This document shows, piece after piece, positions 37,482 through 46,847 of a stretch of DNA of 64,000 nucleotides; positions within the stretch are counted from its first letter, which is position 1; every line of letters starts with the position of its first letter. The stretch lies in the NCBI GenBank assembly GCA_003215335.1, contig QCKM01000008.1, positions 1 through 64,000 of the forward strand. Reading direction: 5' to 3'. Made by a program: the position numbers and the translations under genes. The DNA is from Prochlorococcus sp. AG-409-P01 (lineage in GTDB: Bacteria; Cyanobacteriota; Cyanobacteriia; PCC-6307; Cyanobiaceae). The notes below the pieces were generated by a model. The model made no database searches. It was given only the letters and a program-made list of their open reading frames with translations, and was not told the DNA's origin.

Positions 37482-38057
37482 TTATAGACCTTCTAGCGCT
37501 ATTTCTAAAAATCTGGCGAGCTGTGCTCCTTCTTTTTCTAATTGAATAAGGGGTGGTGGGTTTCCTACTTTGGAAATGGGAACGTCTTTACGGCCTTGAA
37601 TCCTTAATGAAAGCCTTCTTCTAGGGTTTATTCCTTCTTTTACATCAAGCTTTACTGCTTTTACATCTTTGAGAGGTATATCCACTTTTATTTCTTTAAA
37701 AAAACCTCGTCTGGCGATGGTTATATAGCCAGAAGCTTTGTTGAAGCTGTTTACGCCTGACCCAAAGTTGACTGCGATAAGAGTCCAAAGATATGTAGCC
37801 AGTAATGCCGCAGCTAGTCCATAGACACCCATCAAGAGGCCCTGCGGAACAAAAATTAGTGTTGAGGGATTACCAAGAGGAAGAAGATCTTTCCCTTGAA
37901 AACTTGAAATTGCAGCAAGAAGAAAACCAGAACCGCCGATCGTAACTGCACTAGCGATAATGAGGTTTGATGCCCTTCTAGAACCCTGAATCGATTGCTC
38001 TAACAAGGTTTTGGAAGGATTCCCTGGTGGTGAGTTTTCTTGAATATTTGCGGTCAT
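37482..38057 (-). CDS. ycf4: Photosystem I assembly protein Ycf4
   Basis: A 191-residue protein with two membrane helices near residues 30-55 and 65-95 and a soluble C-terminal half with [23 protein letters not shown] and [15 protein letters not shown]. Ycf4 is a thylakoid scaffold for PSI assembly. It is divergent from psbD and probably co-transcribed with the cyclophilin gene. Confidence 0.95.
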   Translation of the reverse strand: MTANIQENSPPGNPSKTLLEQSIQGSRRASNLIIASAVTIGGSGFLLAAISSFQGKDLLPLGNPSTLIFVPQGLLMGVYGLAAALLATYLWTLIAVNFGSGVNSFNKASGYITIARRGFFKEIKVDIPLKDVKAVKLDVKEGINPRRRLSLRIQGRKDVPISKVGNPPPLIQLEKEGAQLARFLEIALEGL

Positions 38058-38244
38058 GTGGGCATGGTAAGAACTTTTATTTTCTAATTATTTACCTCAA
38101 TTGGGGCAACGTTCAGGGACTTTTAAATGCTACAAGCAATACAAGGGGTTTCATATCGGGATTATTTAGCCCAATAAACCCTTATTGATTGTTAAGGTCA
38201 TGCGGTATCCCACAGCTAGCGGAACACCCGCACCGTTTACTCCC

Positions 38245-39300
38245 ATGACGATCGCTGTTGGAAGCGCACCTCAGCGCGGATGGTTCGACATCCTCGATGA
38301 CTGGTTAAAGCGCGACCGCTTCGTTTTTGTCGGTTGGTCCGGCCTTCTTCTATTCCCAACTGCCTACTTGGCAATTGGTGGCTGGTTCGTCGGCACCACC
38401 TTTGTCACTTCCTGGTACACCCATGGTGTAGCCAGTTCTTATTTAGAAGGCTGCAATTTCCTTACTGCTGCAGTAAGTACTCCTGCTGATGCATTAGGTC
38501 ACAGCCTTCTACTGCTCTGGGGCCCCGAGGCTCAAGGCGATTTCGTTCGCTGGTTTCAACTAGGCGGACTTTGGAACTTTGTTGCATTGCACGGCGTTTT
38601 CTCACTGATTGGCTTCATGCTTCGTCAGTTTGAGATTGCTCGTTTGATTGGCATTCGCCCATACAACGCACTTGCATTCTCTGCTCCAATTGCGGTTTTT
38701 ACCAGTGTTTTCCTGATGTATCCATTAGGTCAACACAGCTGGTTTTTTGCTCCCTCTTTCGGAGTGGCAGCGATATTCCGCTTCATTCTCTTTATTCAAG
38801 GCTTCCATAACTGGACTTTGAACCCATTCCACATGATGGGTGTTGCAGGCATTCTTGGAGGTGCACTTTTGTGTGCCATTCATGGAGCAACTGTTCAGAA
38901 CACTCTTTATCAGGATGGTGATCAGAGCACTACCTTTAGGGCTTTTGATCCAACGCAGGAAGAGGAGACCTATTCAATGGTTACTGCGAATCGTTTCTGG
39001 AGTCAGATCTTCGGAATCGCCTTCTCTAACAAGCGTTGGCTTCACTTCTTCATGCTTTTTGTGCCTGTAATGGGCATGTGGGCACCATCAATCGGCATTG
39101 TCGGACTTGCAGTAAACCTGCGGGCCTATGACTTCGTCAGCCAAGAAATTCGTGCTGCAGAGGACCCAGAATTTGAGACTTTCTACACAAAGAATGTTCT
39201 TTTGAATGAGGGTATGCGTGCATGGATGTCTTCCGCAGACCAGCCGCACGAAAACTTTGTATTCCCTGAGGAGGTACTGCCCCGTGGAAACGCCCTCTAA
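38245..39300 (+). CDS. psbD: Photosystem II D2 protein
   Basis: 351 residues from the ATG at 38245 ([20 protein letters not shown]); the open frame extends 20 codons upstream, but D2 proteins start here. It has the five-helix reaction-centre sequence with [55 protein letters not shown] (metal/quinone His) and the conserved C-terminus [11 protein letters not shown]. It binds P680 chlorophyll, pheophytin and the QA quinone. It overlaps psbC. Confidence 0.98.
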   Translation: MTIAVGSAPQRGWFDILDDWLKRDRFVFVGWSGLLLFPTAYLAIGGWFVGTTFVTSWYTHGVASSYLEGCNFLTAAVSTPADALGHSLLLLWGPEAQGDFVRWFQLGGLWNFVALHGVFSLIGFMLRQFEIARLIGIRPYNALAFSAPIAVFTSVFLMYPLGQHSWFFAPSFGVAAIFRFILFIQGFHNWTLNPFHMMGVAGILGGALLCAIHGATVQNTLYQDGDQSTTFRAFDPTQEEETYSMVTANRFWSQIFGIAFSNKRWLHFFMLFVPVMGMWAPSIGIVGLAVNLRAYDFVSQEIRAAEDPEFETFYTKNVLLNEGMRAWMSSADQPHENFVFPEEVLPRGNAL

Positions 39301-40669
39301 TAGCAATCTATTCCGCCTCGAGAACGCAAGTTTCGAAGAGTCTGGGTATGCCTGGTATGCAGGTAATGCTCGTCTAATCAACTTGTCAGGACGACTCTTA
39401 GGAGCCCACATTGCTCATGCTGGCCTCATGGTCTTCTGGGCAGGTGCCATGTTGCTTTTTGAAGTGAGTCACTTCACTTTTGATAAGCCAATGTGGGAAC
39501 AAGGATTAATCCTTATGCCCCACGTAGCCACTTTTGGTTATGGCGTAGGCACAGGAGGAGAAATAGTTGATGTTTATCCTTTCTTTGCCGCTGGCGTTGT
39601 TCACCTTGTAGCTTCTGCTGTATTGGGATTAGGTGGAGTTTTCCATTCCCTATATGGTCCAGCTCGCTTAGAAGAAATCTCTCCATTCTTTTCTCAGGAT
39701 TGGCGAGACAAGGATCAAATGACCAAAATCCTTGGATACCACCTTTGTGTCCTTGGCCTTGGTTCACTGGCTTTTTCATTGAATTGGATGTTCCTTGGTG
39801 GTGCTTATGACACATGGGCACCAGGTGGAGGTTCAGTTCATTTAATTAGACCAACTCTTGACCCAGTAAAAATCCACTATTGGCTATCTAATACCCCATG
39901 GGGTGGTGGTGGTTGGATGGTAGGTGTCAACTCAATGGAAGACATTGTCGGTGGGCACATCTATTTAGGTGTTGTTCAACTCATTGGTGGACATTTCCAT
40001 ATCCTTACCAAGCCATTTGGTTGGGCACGTCGTGCATTTATTTGGAATGGTGAGGCACTTTTGGCATACGCCTTAGGTGGCCTATGTGTTGCAAGCTTTG
40101 TAGCTTCTACATTTGTTTGGTTCAACAACACTGCCTATCCTTCTGAGTTCTATGGACCAACTAATGCCGAGGCATCTCAGGCTCAAAGCTTCACTTTCCT
40201 TGTTCGTGACCAACGAATAGGAGCGAATATTGGTTCTGAGATGGGCCCAACTGGATTGGGCAAGTACCTAATGCGATCTCCAACAGGTGAAATCATCTTT
40301 GGTGGAGAAACCATGCGTTTTTGGGACTTCCGTGGCCCTTGGCTAGAACCTCTTAGAGGACCTAATGGTTTGAGTCTGGATAAACTCCAAAATGATGTTC
40401 AGCCATGGCAAGTTCGTCGTGCTGCTGAATATATGACTCACGCACCTAATGCTTCTATCAACTCTGTTGGTGGCATTATCACTGAACCTAACGCAGTTAA
40501 CTTTGTAAACTTGCGTCAATGGTTGGCTTCTGCTCACTTCTTCCTTGGATGGTTTACTTTTGTTGGACATCTTTGGCATGCAGGACGAGCAAGGGCAGCT
40601 GCGGCAGGCTTCGAAAAAGGTATCGATCGTAAGATCGAGCCTGCATTGTCTATGCCTGACCTTGACTGA
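39284..40669 (+). CDS. psbC: Photosystem II CP43 chlorophyll-binding protein
   Basis: 461 residues from the GTG at 39284 ([17 protein letters not shown]); a GAGGAGG ribosome-binding site lies 9-15 nt before it inside psbD, and the overlap with psbD is 17 bp, the arrangement known in all cyanobacteria. The six helices and the long lumenal loop between helices 5 and 6 (with [21 protein letters not shown], the Glu and Arg near the Mn cluster) are intact. It is an inner antenna of PSII. It is followed by an intrinsic terminator. Confidence 0.98.
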   Translation: METPSNSNLFRLENASFEESGYAWYAGNARLINLSGRLLGAHIAHAGLMVFWAGAMLLFEVSHFTFDKPMWEQGLILMPHVATFGYGVGTGGEIVDVYPFFAAGVVHLVASAVLGLGGVFHSLYGPARLEEISPFFSQDWRDKDQMTKILGYHLCVLGLGSLAFSLNWMFLGGAYDTWAPGGGSVHLIRPTLDPVKIHYWLSNTPWGGGGWMVGVNSMEDIVGGHIYLGVVQLIGGHFHILTKPFGWARRAFIWNGEALLAYALGGLCVASFVASTFVWFNNTAYPSEFYGPTNAEASQAQSFTFLVRDQRIGANIGSEMGPTGLGKYLMRSPTGEIIFGGETMRFWDFRGPWLEPLRGPNGLSLDKLQNDVQPWQVRRAAEYMTHAPNASINSVGGIITEPNAVNFVNLRQWLASAHFFLGWFTFVGHLWHAGRARAAAAGFEKGIDRKIEPALSMPDLD

Positions 40670-40726
40670 GTAAGAAAATAGAGATTTAGACATTTAAACC
40701 TCTATTTTTATAACTTCTAAGATAAA

Positions 40727-40758
40727 AGCTCTTCCTCTTTATTTGGAAGGGCTTTTTT
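40727..40758 (+). terminator. Intrinsic terminator after psbD-psbC
   Basis: A 9-bp stem (AGCTCTTCC at 40727-40735 with GGAAGGGCT at 40745-40753, one G-T pair) is followed by T6. It lies about 60 bp after the psbC stop. Confidence 0.8.
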
Positions 40759-40847
40759 CGTGGGAATATTTAAATCTGTATATAAAAAGGCCTATATTCT
40801 TTTGAACTAATTGCTTGTCCACATATATCAAATCAGATAAATGATTT

Positions 40848-41486
40848 TCAAATGATATTTTGGCAAATAATAGTTTTTTTCATTGCTTCTCTCAGCCATG
40901 GCAAGCTGAGTCCAATTACATTGCTGAAACAGCCATCTATTTTTTCTATAAATAGTGATCCTTTTCCTTCCAATGCAAAGCAACCAGCACATTGCATTGG
41001 TTCGCCAGTATTTACATAATTTTCTATATCTTTTTTGCTCGCTTTGACAAAGTGCACCTTAGTGCTAACTATTCCCTCCAATAGACCATCGTATGTAATT
41101 ACAGGAAAATCCTTTTCAGATTTACTGGAGAACCTCAGGGCATGACCAGTATGCAATATTCCAAAATTGCCAGCCATTCTGGTTAATCTCTCAACAGCTT
41201 CGTTTTTGCTTTTTGGCTTTCCAAATGCTTCACCTCTGAACTCGAATATTGAATCACATCCCAGAACCATTGATTCATTGCTTTTTGAAGAGTTCTGTTT
41301 GAACTTCGAAGATATTTTGCTGACAACAACATCTGCCTTAGCTTTAGATAGTAACTGTACAGTTTCCTGGGCATCGACTTTTGAAATTAATTCTTCGTTG
41401 TACCCACTTATGATTGCTTTATATGAGATGCCAGCATTATCTAGAAGTGTTCTTCTGGCCTTTGAGGCAGAGGCAAGAATTAACAC
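40848..41486 (-). CDS. maf: Maf-family nucleotide pyrophosphatase
   Basis: A 212-residue protein: ILASASKARRTLLDNAGI at the N-terminus, the catalytic GCDSIFEF near 75 and ENYVNTGEPMQCAGCFALEG near 165. Maf proteins hydrolyse non-canonical or modified nucleoside triphosphates. The start is GTG at 41486. It is convergent with psbC and divergent from the next gene. Confidence 0.93.
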   Translation of the reverse strand: MLILASASKARRTLLDNAGISYKAIISGYNEELISKVDAQETVQLLSKAKADVVVSKISSKFKQNSSKSNESMVLGCDSIFEFRGEAFGKPKSKNEAVERLTRMAGNFGILHTGHALRFSSKSEKDFPVITYDGLLEGIVSTKVHFVKASKKDIENYVNTGEPMQCAGCFALEGKGSLFIEKIDGCFSNVIGLSLPWLREAMKKTIICQNII

Positions 41487-41561
41487 AACAAATTCATTGG
41501 GAAACTTAGTACTTAGGCTGCCATTGAAAAACCAGTTTTCAACTTCTTCTTATTGTTTTTG

Positions 41562-41933
41562 ATGGATTACATAAATAAACAAAGCTTTAAACGTGCATCC
41601 TGGATAATTCGTTGTTTGCCATTCGGTTCATCTTTTTATGAAGCATTAAAGGATACCGGTCTTAGTTCTGAAATGGTTTTTGAGGATTCGTCCAAATATT
41701 GTGTCAATCCTCGAAGTTGGTTTAAAAGTGAAAACTCAGTTGAGGATGCCTTCCGCTTATTAATCAAAATAGGTGTCTTGCGAAGAGAAGTTGATGGACA
41801 GGGCCTAACGTCAAAGATCAGATTGACTCCAATGGGAAGAAAGCTTCTTGAGAGTCGACCTAAGTTGTTTTTAGAAAAAGTTGCAGTCTGGGAACATTTA
41901 TCCTTTTCGCTTTATCGTTTTTGGCCCTTTTGA
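41562..41933 (+). CDS. Small conserved cyanobacterial protein (Npun_F0494-like)
   Basis: About 123 residues from the ATG at 41562 ([21 protein letters not shown]). The sequence [12 protein letters not shown]...FYEALKD...[13 protein letters not shown] looks like the cyanobacterial Npun_F0494 family, with a winged-helix-like [11 protein letters not shown] stretch. Function unknown. Its stop overlaps the cobQ start by one base (TGATG), so it is coupled to cobQ. Confidence 0.75.
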   Translation: MDYINKQSFKRASWIIRCLPFGSSFYEALKDTGLSSEMVFEDSSKYCVNPRSWFKSENSVEDAFRLLIKIGVLRREVDGQGLTSKIRLTPMGRKLLESRPKLFLEKVAVWEHLSFSLYRFWPF

Positions 41934-43453
41934 TGAGCTCCCACCACTTGCCTACTCCTTTGATGATTTTGGGTACCTCTAGTGGTGCAGGTAAATCTTT
42001 AATGACTACAGCTTTATGCAGGGTATTAAAGCGTCGCGGTGAATTCCCATTACCATTTAAGGGGCAAAATATGAGTAATAACGCTTGGGTAGATGAAAAC
42101 GGGGGGGAAATGGCTTACTCGCAGGCAGTTCAGGCTTGGGCTTCAGGTTTAGAGCCCATGAGTTACATGAACCCTGTTCTTCTTAAGCCAAAAGGAGATA
42201 GTACTAGTGAAGTTATTCATTTGGGTCATGCAGTTGGAACTGCAGTTTCAGAAACCTACTACGAAAAATGGTTCCGTCCTGGTTGGTTTGCCATAAAACA
42301 GGGTCTGCTTGAGCTTCAATCTATTAATCAAGCAGGACGTTTAATTCTTGAAGGGGCTGGTAGTCCAGTGGAAGTTAACCTTCAGCGACGAGATCTGACT
42401 AATTTGAGACTGGCTCAGTTTTTACGAGCAAATTGTATCTTAGTTGCTGATATAGAAAGAGGTGGTGTTTTTGCTCAAATAGTGGGCACACTTTCATTAT
42501 TGAGACCTGTTGAAAAATCTTTAATCAAAGGCTTATTAATAAACCGATTTCGTGGACGACAAGAACTTTTTGATGAAGGTATAGCTTGGCTGGAAAAACA
42601 AACTGGCATCCCTATTTTAGGAGTGGTCCCATGGTTGAATGATTGCTTTCCTCCAGAAGATTCTCTTGACCTTCTTGAACGTAACACTCTTAAACCTTAT
42701 GCAGAAATTGAAATAGCTGTTATTAGATTACCTTCTCTTAGTAACTTTTCAGATTTTGACCCTTTAGAGACTGAACCTTCAGTAAAAGTTAGATGGGTAG
42801 AACCAGGTGCTTACTTGGGTAAACCTGATGCAGTAATACTCCCTGGAAGCAAGCAAACAATACGTGATCTTTCTATTCTTAATAAGAGTGGATTAAGTGA
42901 TCAATTGAAGTCTTATACAAAACAAGGAGGTATCGTTTTTGGTATTTGCGGAGGCTTGCAGATGCTAGGTAGAACTTTAGAAGACCCTCTTCGATTAGAA
43001 GGGGATTTGGGTGGGGTAAATTCATGTCGAATTCAAGGACTTGATTTGCTCCCTTTGCACACAGTTTTTGAGGAAAAAAAGATTTCAAGAAAACGAAAGT
43101 TGATCTCACAATGGCCAGGCCTTTTTCCCATTAAAGGATTTGAAATACATTATGGAATTACCAATATTATCAAAGGTAATTCATTACTTATCAAACCATT
43201 AACTGATGATTCATCTCTTGGGTGGTATGTTGAGAATACCCCAAGAGGAACTATCTCAGGAACATATTTACATGGTATTTTTGATAATGGTAGCTGGAGA
43301 AGATCTTGGCTTAATCAAGTCAGAAAGATGAAAGGGCTAGCAAATTTACCAATCGAAATCACAAATCATTATGAACATAGAGAAAAATTAATTAATAGCC
43401 TAGCTGATGTATTTGAAGATAATGTAGAGCTAGCTCCCTTGTTAGGAGAATGA
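41933..43453 (+). CDS. cobQ: Cobyric acid synthase (glutamine-hydrolysing)
   Basis: About 506 residues from the ATG at 41933 ([18 protein letters not shown]). The N-terminal domain has the P-loop [13 protein letters not shown] and [10 protein letters not shown]; the C-terminal class I glutamine amidotransferase has [29 protein letters not shown] (catalytic Cys) and [10 protein letters not shown] (His). It amidates adenosylcobyrinic a,c-diamide at four positions in cobalamin synthesis. It overlaps the preceding gene by one base and the ferredoxin by four bases. Confidence 0.97.
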   Translation: MSSHHLPTPLMILGTSSGAGKSLMTTALCRVLKRRGEFPLPFKGQNMSNNAWVDENGGEMAYSQAVQAWASGLEPMSYMNPVLLKPKGDSTSEVIHLGHAVGTAVSETYYEKWFRPGWFAIKQGLLELQSINQAGRLILEGAGSPVEVNLQRRDLTNLRLAQFLRANCILVADIERGGVFAQIVGTLSLLRPVEKSLIKGLLINRFRGRQELFDEGIAWLEKQTGIPILGVVPWLNDCFPPEDSLDLLERNTLKPYAEIEIAVIRLPSLSNFSDFDPLETEPSVKVRWVEPGAYLGKPDAVILPGSKQTIRDLSILNKSGLSDQLKSYTKQGGIVFGICGGLQMLGRTLEDPLRLEGDLGGVNSCRIQGLDLLPLHTVFEEKKISRKRKLISQWPGLFPIKGFEIHYGITNIIKGNSLLIKPLTDDSSLGWYVENTPRGTISGTYLHGIFDNGSWRRSWLNQVRKMKGLANLPIEITNHYEHREKLINSLADVFEDNVELAPLLGE

Positions 43454-43695
43454 GCCAAAAAGAGGTGAAAATCGAATGGCCAAATGGCAATTGCTCGTTA
43501 GTCCCATCTGGTAGTGATTGGATTGATGTCGCAGCATCAGCCGGGTTTAATATACCAACTGGTTGTCTAGGAGGCAGTTGTGGAGCATGTGAAATTGATG
43601 TGAATGGCTCGGTTATTAGAGCATGTATAAGCACTGTAGAGTCAAATACAACGGGACGAATTATAGTCAAGAGTTTCGTTGATCCTTATTGGTAG
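43450..43695 (+). CDS. Plant-type [2Fe-2S] ferredoxin-like protein
   Basis: An 81-residue protein with [13 protein letters not shown] near residues 39-51 and a fourth Cys (RACIS) near 59, the spacing of chloroplast-type [2Fe-2S] clusters. It is shorter and less acidic than photosynthetic PetF, so it is likely a specialised electron carrier. It overlaps cobQ by 4 bp. A link to cobalt or corrin reduction is possible but unproven. Confidence 0.88.
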   Translation: MSQKEVKIEWPNGNCSLVPSGSDWIDVAASAGFNIPTGCLGGSCGACEIDVNGSVIRACISTVESNTTGRIIVKSFVDPYW

Positions 43696-43726
43696 TATAT
43701 GCTTAACAGAGTTTTGTGATTAGTTA

Positions 43727-44370
43727 TTGGAAGAAAGTAATAGGCTGTTTTTTCATGCTGTAGGACGTAATTCTCAGCCTATTGGAGATAAGCTAGAAGA
43801 ATTATTACCTAATTCTGGGACTGTATTAGAGCTCGCCAGTGGTAGCGGCGAGCATGCAGTTATTTATTAAAAAAGGTTTCCTAATATTAAATGGCAATCG
43901 AGTGAAATAACTATGCACATTTACTAAGTATTGAATCTTGGATTGTTCACGAGAATCTTAAATCAATTATGCCTGGACCAATATACCTTGATGTTGATTC
44001 TGATAGATGTAATTTAAATTCAAGCATAAGGAAAGAACTTGCAGTTATTGTATGCATTAACTTATTGCATGTTAGTCCTTGGAGATCAGTTGTCTCATTG
44101 TTTAAAAATACAAGCAAATTATTGAGACCAAACTTAAACCTGATTATATACGGACCATTTAAAATCCATTGCAATCATACCAGCAAAAGTAATATGATAT
44201 TCGACAGGAAGCTTCGTAATGAAAGACCAGAATGGGGATTACGTGATATAGATGATATTGTAACTTTTGCTAGTTCTAAACTCTTTATTCTTGAAAACTC
44301 ATATCATATGCCTTCCAATAATTTTTTATTAGTCTTTAGTAAGCAAAAAACAAGTATAGAGCAAATATAA
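43727..44370 (+). pseudogene. Broken DUF938-family methyltransferase
   Basis: The reading frame from TTG at 43727 gives AVGRNSQPIGDKLEELLPNS and VLELASGSGEHAV (SAM motif I), then a stop at 43868-43870. The frame after that stop still reads KRFPNIKWQSSEI, then stops again. From about 43920 the family sequence continues in another frame: MPGPIYLDVDSD, CINLLHVSPW, LIIYGPFK and RNERPEWGLRD, ending near 44367. This matches the layout of DUF938 class I methyltransferases. So at least one nonsense change and one frameshift have inactivated it. Confidence 0.8.
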
Positions 44371-44546
44371 AAGATTTTTTGTGATTTAATATGCTATTTC
44401 TTCTCTTTTTGACATCATGTCATTGATTAGTATAAATCGTGACACCTTCTTGACTAGCTATTGCAATTTTAAAAATCGTAGGCATAAATATACTTAGTGC
44501 TCCTACTTCGTTGTGGGGACACTTGAAAACCCTTTAAATTCAGCTG

Positions 44547-44834
44547 ATGGTCAATTACTTACCTTTCCTGGAACCAGCCCAAGAGAATATTAGTAGGATA
44601 TATTCAATGACTTCTGGAATTATTACTGCAATATTTGCCCTCTGGTTTTTGAATTTCTTGGCAGGCCTTATACAAAGGACTTATGCTACTGGCCAAGCAT
44701 TTGGTTCGTTTTATAGAAGTACAATAAGGCCCTTTTTAAAACCTGTGCTTTTGAGATTTCACAGCATTTTCAGGAGACCAAGAAAGGAAACTATGTCGAA
44801 AACTATATTGAACCCTTTTGGGTCTTTGCGATGA
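44547..44834 (+). CDS. Small membrane protein, unknown (95 aa)
   Basis: Starts MVNYLPFLEPAQENISRIYS and has one strong helix near residues 22-42 (SGIITAIFALWFLNFLAGLI), then a basic tail with RRPRK and a short end. I do not recognise it. It stands alone after the broken methyltransferase. Confidence 0.6.
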   Translation: MVNYLPFLEPAQENISRIYSMTSGIITAIFALWFLNFLAGLIQRTYATGQAFGSFYRSTIRPFLKPVLLRFHSIFRRPRKETMSKTILNPFGSLR

Positions 44835-44979
44835 GCATTAATTTGATTTCTTTGATTTATGATTTTTTAGTAGTTCTGCCACTTATGGACAAAAGTGGAT
44901 GTTCTGAGTGTTCACAAAAAAGCCACTCCTTATAGGCGATTTACCCATAAGCAATGGCTTGGTCTGGTGCTTCTTATTG

Positions 44980-45120
44980 TTAGGCGCCCTGAAGGACTCC
45001 AACTACGAGTGTTACTACTGCCACCAAGAGGCCACCCCATTTCACTACTGGCTGGTTTCTGTCATAGGTGGATGCGGCAAGTATTGCAGCAAGTTGCACC
45101 ACAATGATTTGATCGTTCAT
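44980..45120 (-). CDS. Very small membrane protein (46 aa), unknown
   Basis: The minus strand reads MNDQIIVVQLAAILAASTYD, then a loop (RNQPVVKWGG) and a second helix LLVAVVTLVVGVLQGA. The two-helix pattern is clear, while the plus-strand frames over the same DNA look like noise. Function unknown. Confidence 0.55.
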   Translation of the reverse strand: MNDQIIVVQLAAILAASTYDRNQPVVKWGGLLVAVVTLVVGVLQGA

Positions 45121-45590
45121 CAGTAGTCCAATATTATGCTCTTTTTTTGTAGCAAACTCTTTAATGTTCGTCTATAGAAATTAACCAATTGCTATTTATG
45201 GGTGCATATATGTTCGGATGCTTTACCCTTTATCTGTTTAGATTTTCTAAATATTCATTATTCAGAATTGAAACCATACACCCTCATCTATTAACAGCAA
45301 GTCTCTCTTGGGTAAATTTAAGTGCCTTATAAACGCTCTCTTCAGTAAATAAAATTAAACTTGGCTTTATATTTGGTTGATATTTACTAAAGATCTAGCA
45401 GTTTTTTTGGTACTTTGAAAGTAAACAAAAAAATGGTCCAAATCAAGGTATAGCTGTCTTTCTTATGCTGTATACCCTATAAACGCATCAGGATTTCCAC
45501 ACCAAGCTTTCTAAATTAACCATTTACTGTTTTTAATGACAATAATGATTGTGAGTTACATCTACAGTAATGCTTAGGAAGCCATATACA
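45121..45590. other. AT-rich intergenic stretch
   Basis: About 470 bases. A minus-strand frame near 45303-45390 reads SLILFTEESVYKALKFTQER, but it lacks a start codon, so it may be a gene remnant. I see no other supportable feature. Confidence 0.4.
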
Positions 45591-45740
45591 GTGAGTTACA
45601 GAGACCATCTCTCTCATCGCCATGAATTCTGTACATACGCTAAGGATTCTTATGATGCGAGACTGCTGGCTATAGAAATCAATGAGTATTTACACAACCA
45701 TCCCAATTCAATAGAAGTAATTAAGCTTGAATCTGACTAG
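45591..45740 (+). CDS. Small protein (49 aa), GTG start, unknown
   Basis: The frame reads VSYRDHLSHRHEFCTYAKDS, then YDARLLAIEINEYLHNHPNS and a short acidic end. It is rich in His, Tyr and Asp and looks like a compact helical protein rather than random sequence. The ten bases at the start codon (GTGAGTTACA) also occur 40 bp upstream. Not recognised as a named family. Confidence 0.5.
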   Translation: MSYRDHLSHRHEFCTYAKDSYDARLLAIEINEYLHNHPNSIEVIKLESD

Positions 45741-45779
45741 AGACATTAATTCTGCTTGAATCTGGCTTTTATAAAATTA

Positions 45780-45932
45780 CTACCGGTCAAATGACCTATG
45801 TTCATTAATCCAGATCTTTTCACTTTCGTTCTGTTGAAAGCGAATACCTTCGGAATGTGTGCAAAGACAATTAGGATTGGCTTCTTGTGAATTCTTTGAG
45901 TGAGCTTTATTATGCTTTAGGCTCGCTGGCAT
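45780..45932 (-). CDS. Small protein (50 aa), uncertain
   Basis: Starts MPASLKHNKAHSKNSQEANP, with CLC near residue 22 and a charged end (EKIWINEHRSFDR). The frame is also open for about 30 codons upstream (including GKTLSNLLEIGSYLC), back to a stop just after the SDR gene, but without a usual start codon. This may be a real small gene or the end of a decayed one. Confidence 0.35.
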   Translation of the reverse strand: MPASLKHNKAHSKNSQEANPNCLCTHSEGIRFQQNESEKIWINEHRSFDR

Positions 45933-46052
45933 GGTTGGATCACTACAAAGATAACTTCCTATTTCTAACAGATTAGAAAGCGTCTTGCCATGTTTATTTA
46001 TTAATACGTCTTTTAAAATAGAATAATCATCCCAGAAAAAAGAATCTCAAAA

Positions 46053-46763
46053 TTATATTTCCAGGTTGCAGTTTAACTTCAGTTCGAATGGGATGCATGA
46101 ATTAGGCAATTCTAATAGTTTTGAGCATACAGATCCAATGTCTTCTGGTTGAGTCATTGACTGCTTAGAAACCATATTTATGTTCGCTGCCATGTCAGTG
46201 TTGACCCAACTAGGACATATTGCTGTAACCCGTATGCCTGAGCTCCAACCCTCGTTTCTCATGGTTTCACACAACCCCATTAATGCAAATTTACTTACCG
46301 TATATCCTGCCAGATTGCTTTTTGACCTTTTCCCACTCATCGAAACTAATACTATTATTCTTCCTTGCCCGTGTTTAGCCAGTTCACTCCAAGCCAATCT
46401 AGTTAGTAACCATGGCCCCATTAAATTAACTTGAATGAGCTTATCTATGTCTTTACGCTCTTCATTATTAAAGTTTAGACCTACATTGTTAAATATCCCC
46501 GCACAATTTACTAATGTATCAAAATTACCAAATCTATTTATAGAGTTTTTAATCCAATTTGTCGCCGATAGTTCATCATTTGCTTCATATTTATTTAGGA
46601 GTATTCTTTCCACTCCGCTGACTTCTGGATCTAAAATACTCCCATATAAGTGACTGGGATTTCTTACTCCAAGACTTATTCTGTGCCCATCTTTAAGTGC
46701 TTTTATGGCTATAGACTTTCCAATACCTCTATTGCCGCCACTTATCAGGATTGTTCTTTTCAT
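46053..46763 (-). CDS. Short-chain dehydrogenase/reductase
   Basis: About 236 residues from the ATG at 46763 (MKRTILISGGNRGIGKSIA). It has the NAD(P) motif GGNRGIG, NCAGIF, and the catalytic SGKRSKSNLAGYTVSKFAL (Ser and YxxxK). The substrate cannot be assigned. It lies about 85 bp downstream of crtL on the same strand. Confidence 0.9.
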   Translation of the reverse strand: MKRTILISGGNRGIGKSIAIKALKDGHRISLGVRNPSHLYGSILDPEVSGVERILLNKYEANDELSATNWIKNSINRFGNFDTLVNCAGIFNNVGLNFNNEERKDIDKLIQVNLMGPWLLTRLAWSELAKHGQGRIIVLVSMSGKRSKSNLAGYTVSKFALMGLCETMRNEGWSSGIRVTAICPSWVNTDMAANINMVSKQSMTQPEDIGSVCSKLLELPNSCIPFELKLNCNLEI

Positions 46764-46847
46764 AAGATGCAATGTAATTGTGAATTACTCTTCATCATTG
46801 AGATCTTGGTGAGCTGAATTCCAATTTAGTAGTTTTCACTTGGAATA

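Noticed and set aside
38185-38244. 20-residue N-terminal extension of D2
   Set aside because: D2 proteins begin MTIAVG; the upstream frame is merely open and has no family support.
39206-39283. 26-codon extension of psbC inside psbD
   Set aside because: The GTG with its GAGGAGG site is the known CP43 start; the extra codons only translate psbD in another frame.
44895-45126. Two plus-strand ORFs of about 70 codons
   Set aside because: They are shadows of the clear two-helix small protein on the minus strand at 44980-45120.
45198-45332. 44-codon plus-strand ORF starting MGAYMFGCF
   Set aside because: No ribosome site, no clear helix or domain, and it overlaps a protein-like minus-strand fragment.
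45551-45600. Direct repeat GTGAGTTACA 40 bp apart
   Set aside because: Only ten bases and two copies; no mobile-element features nearby.
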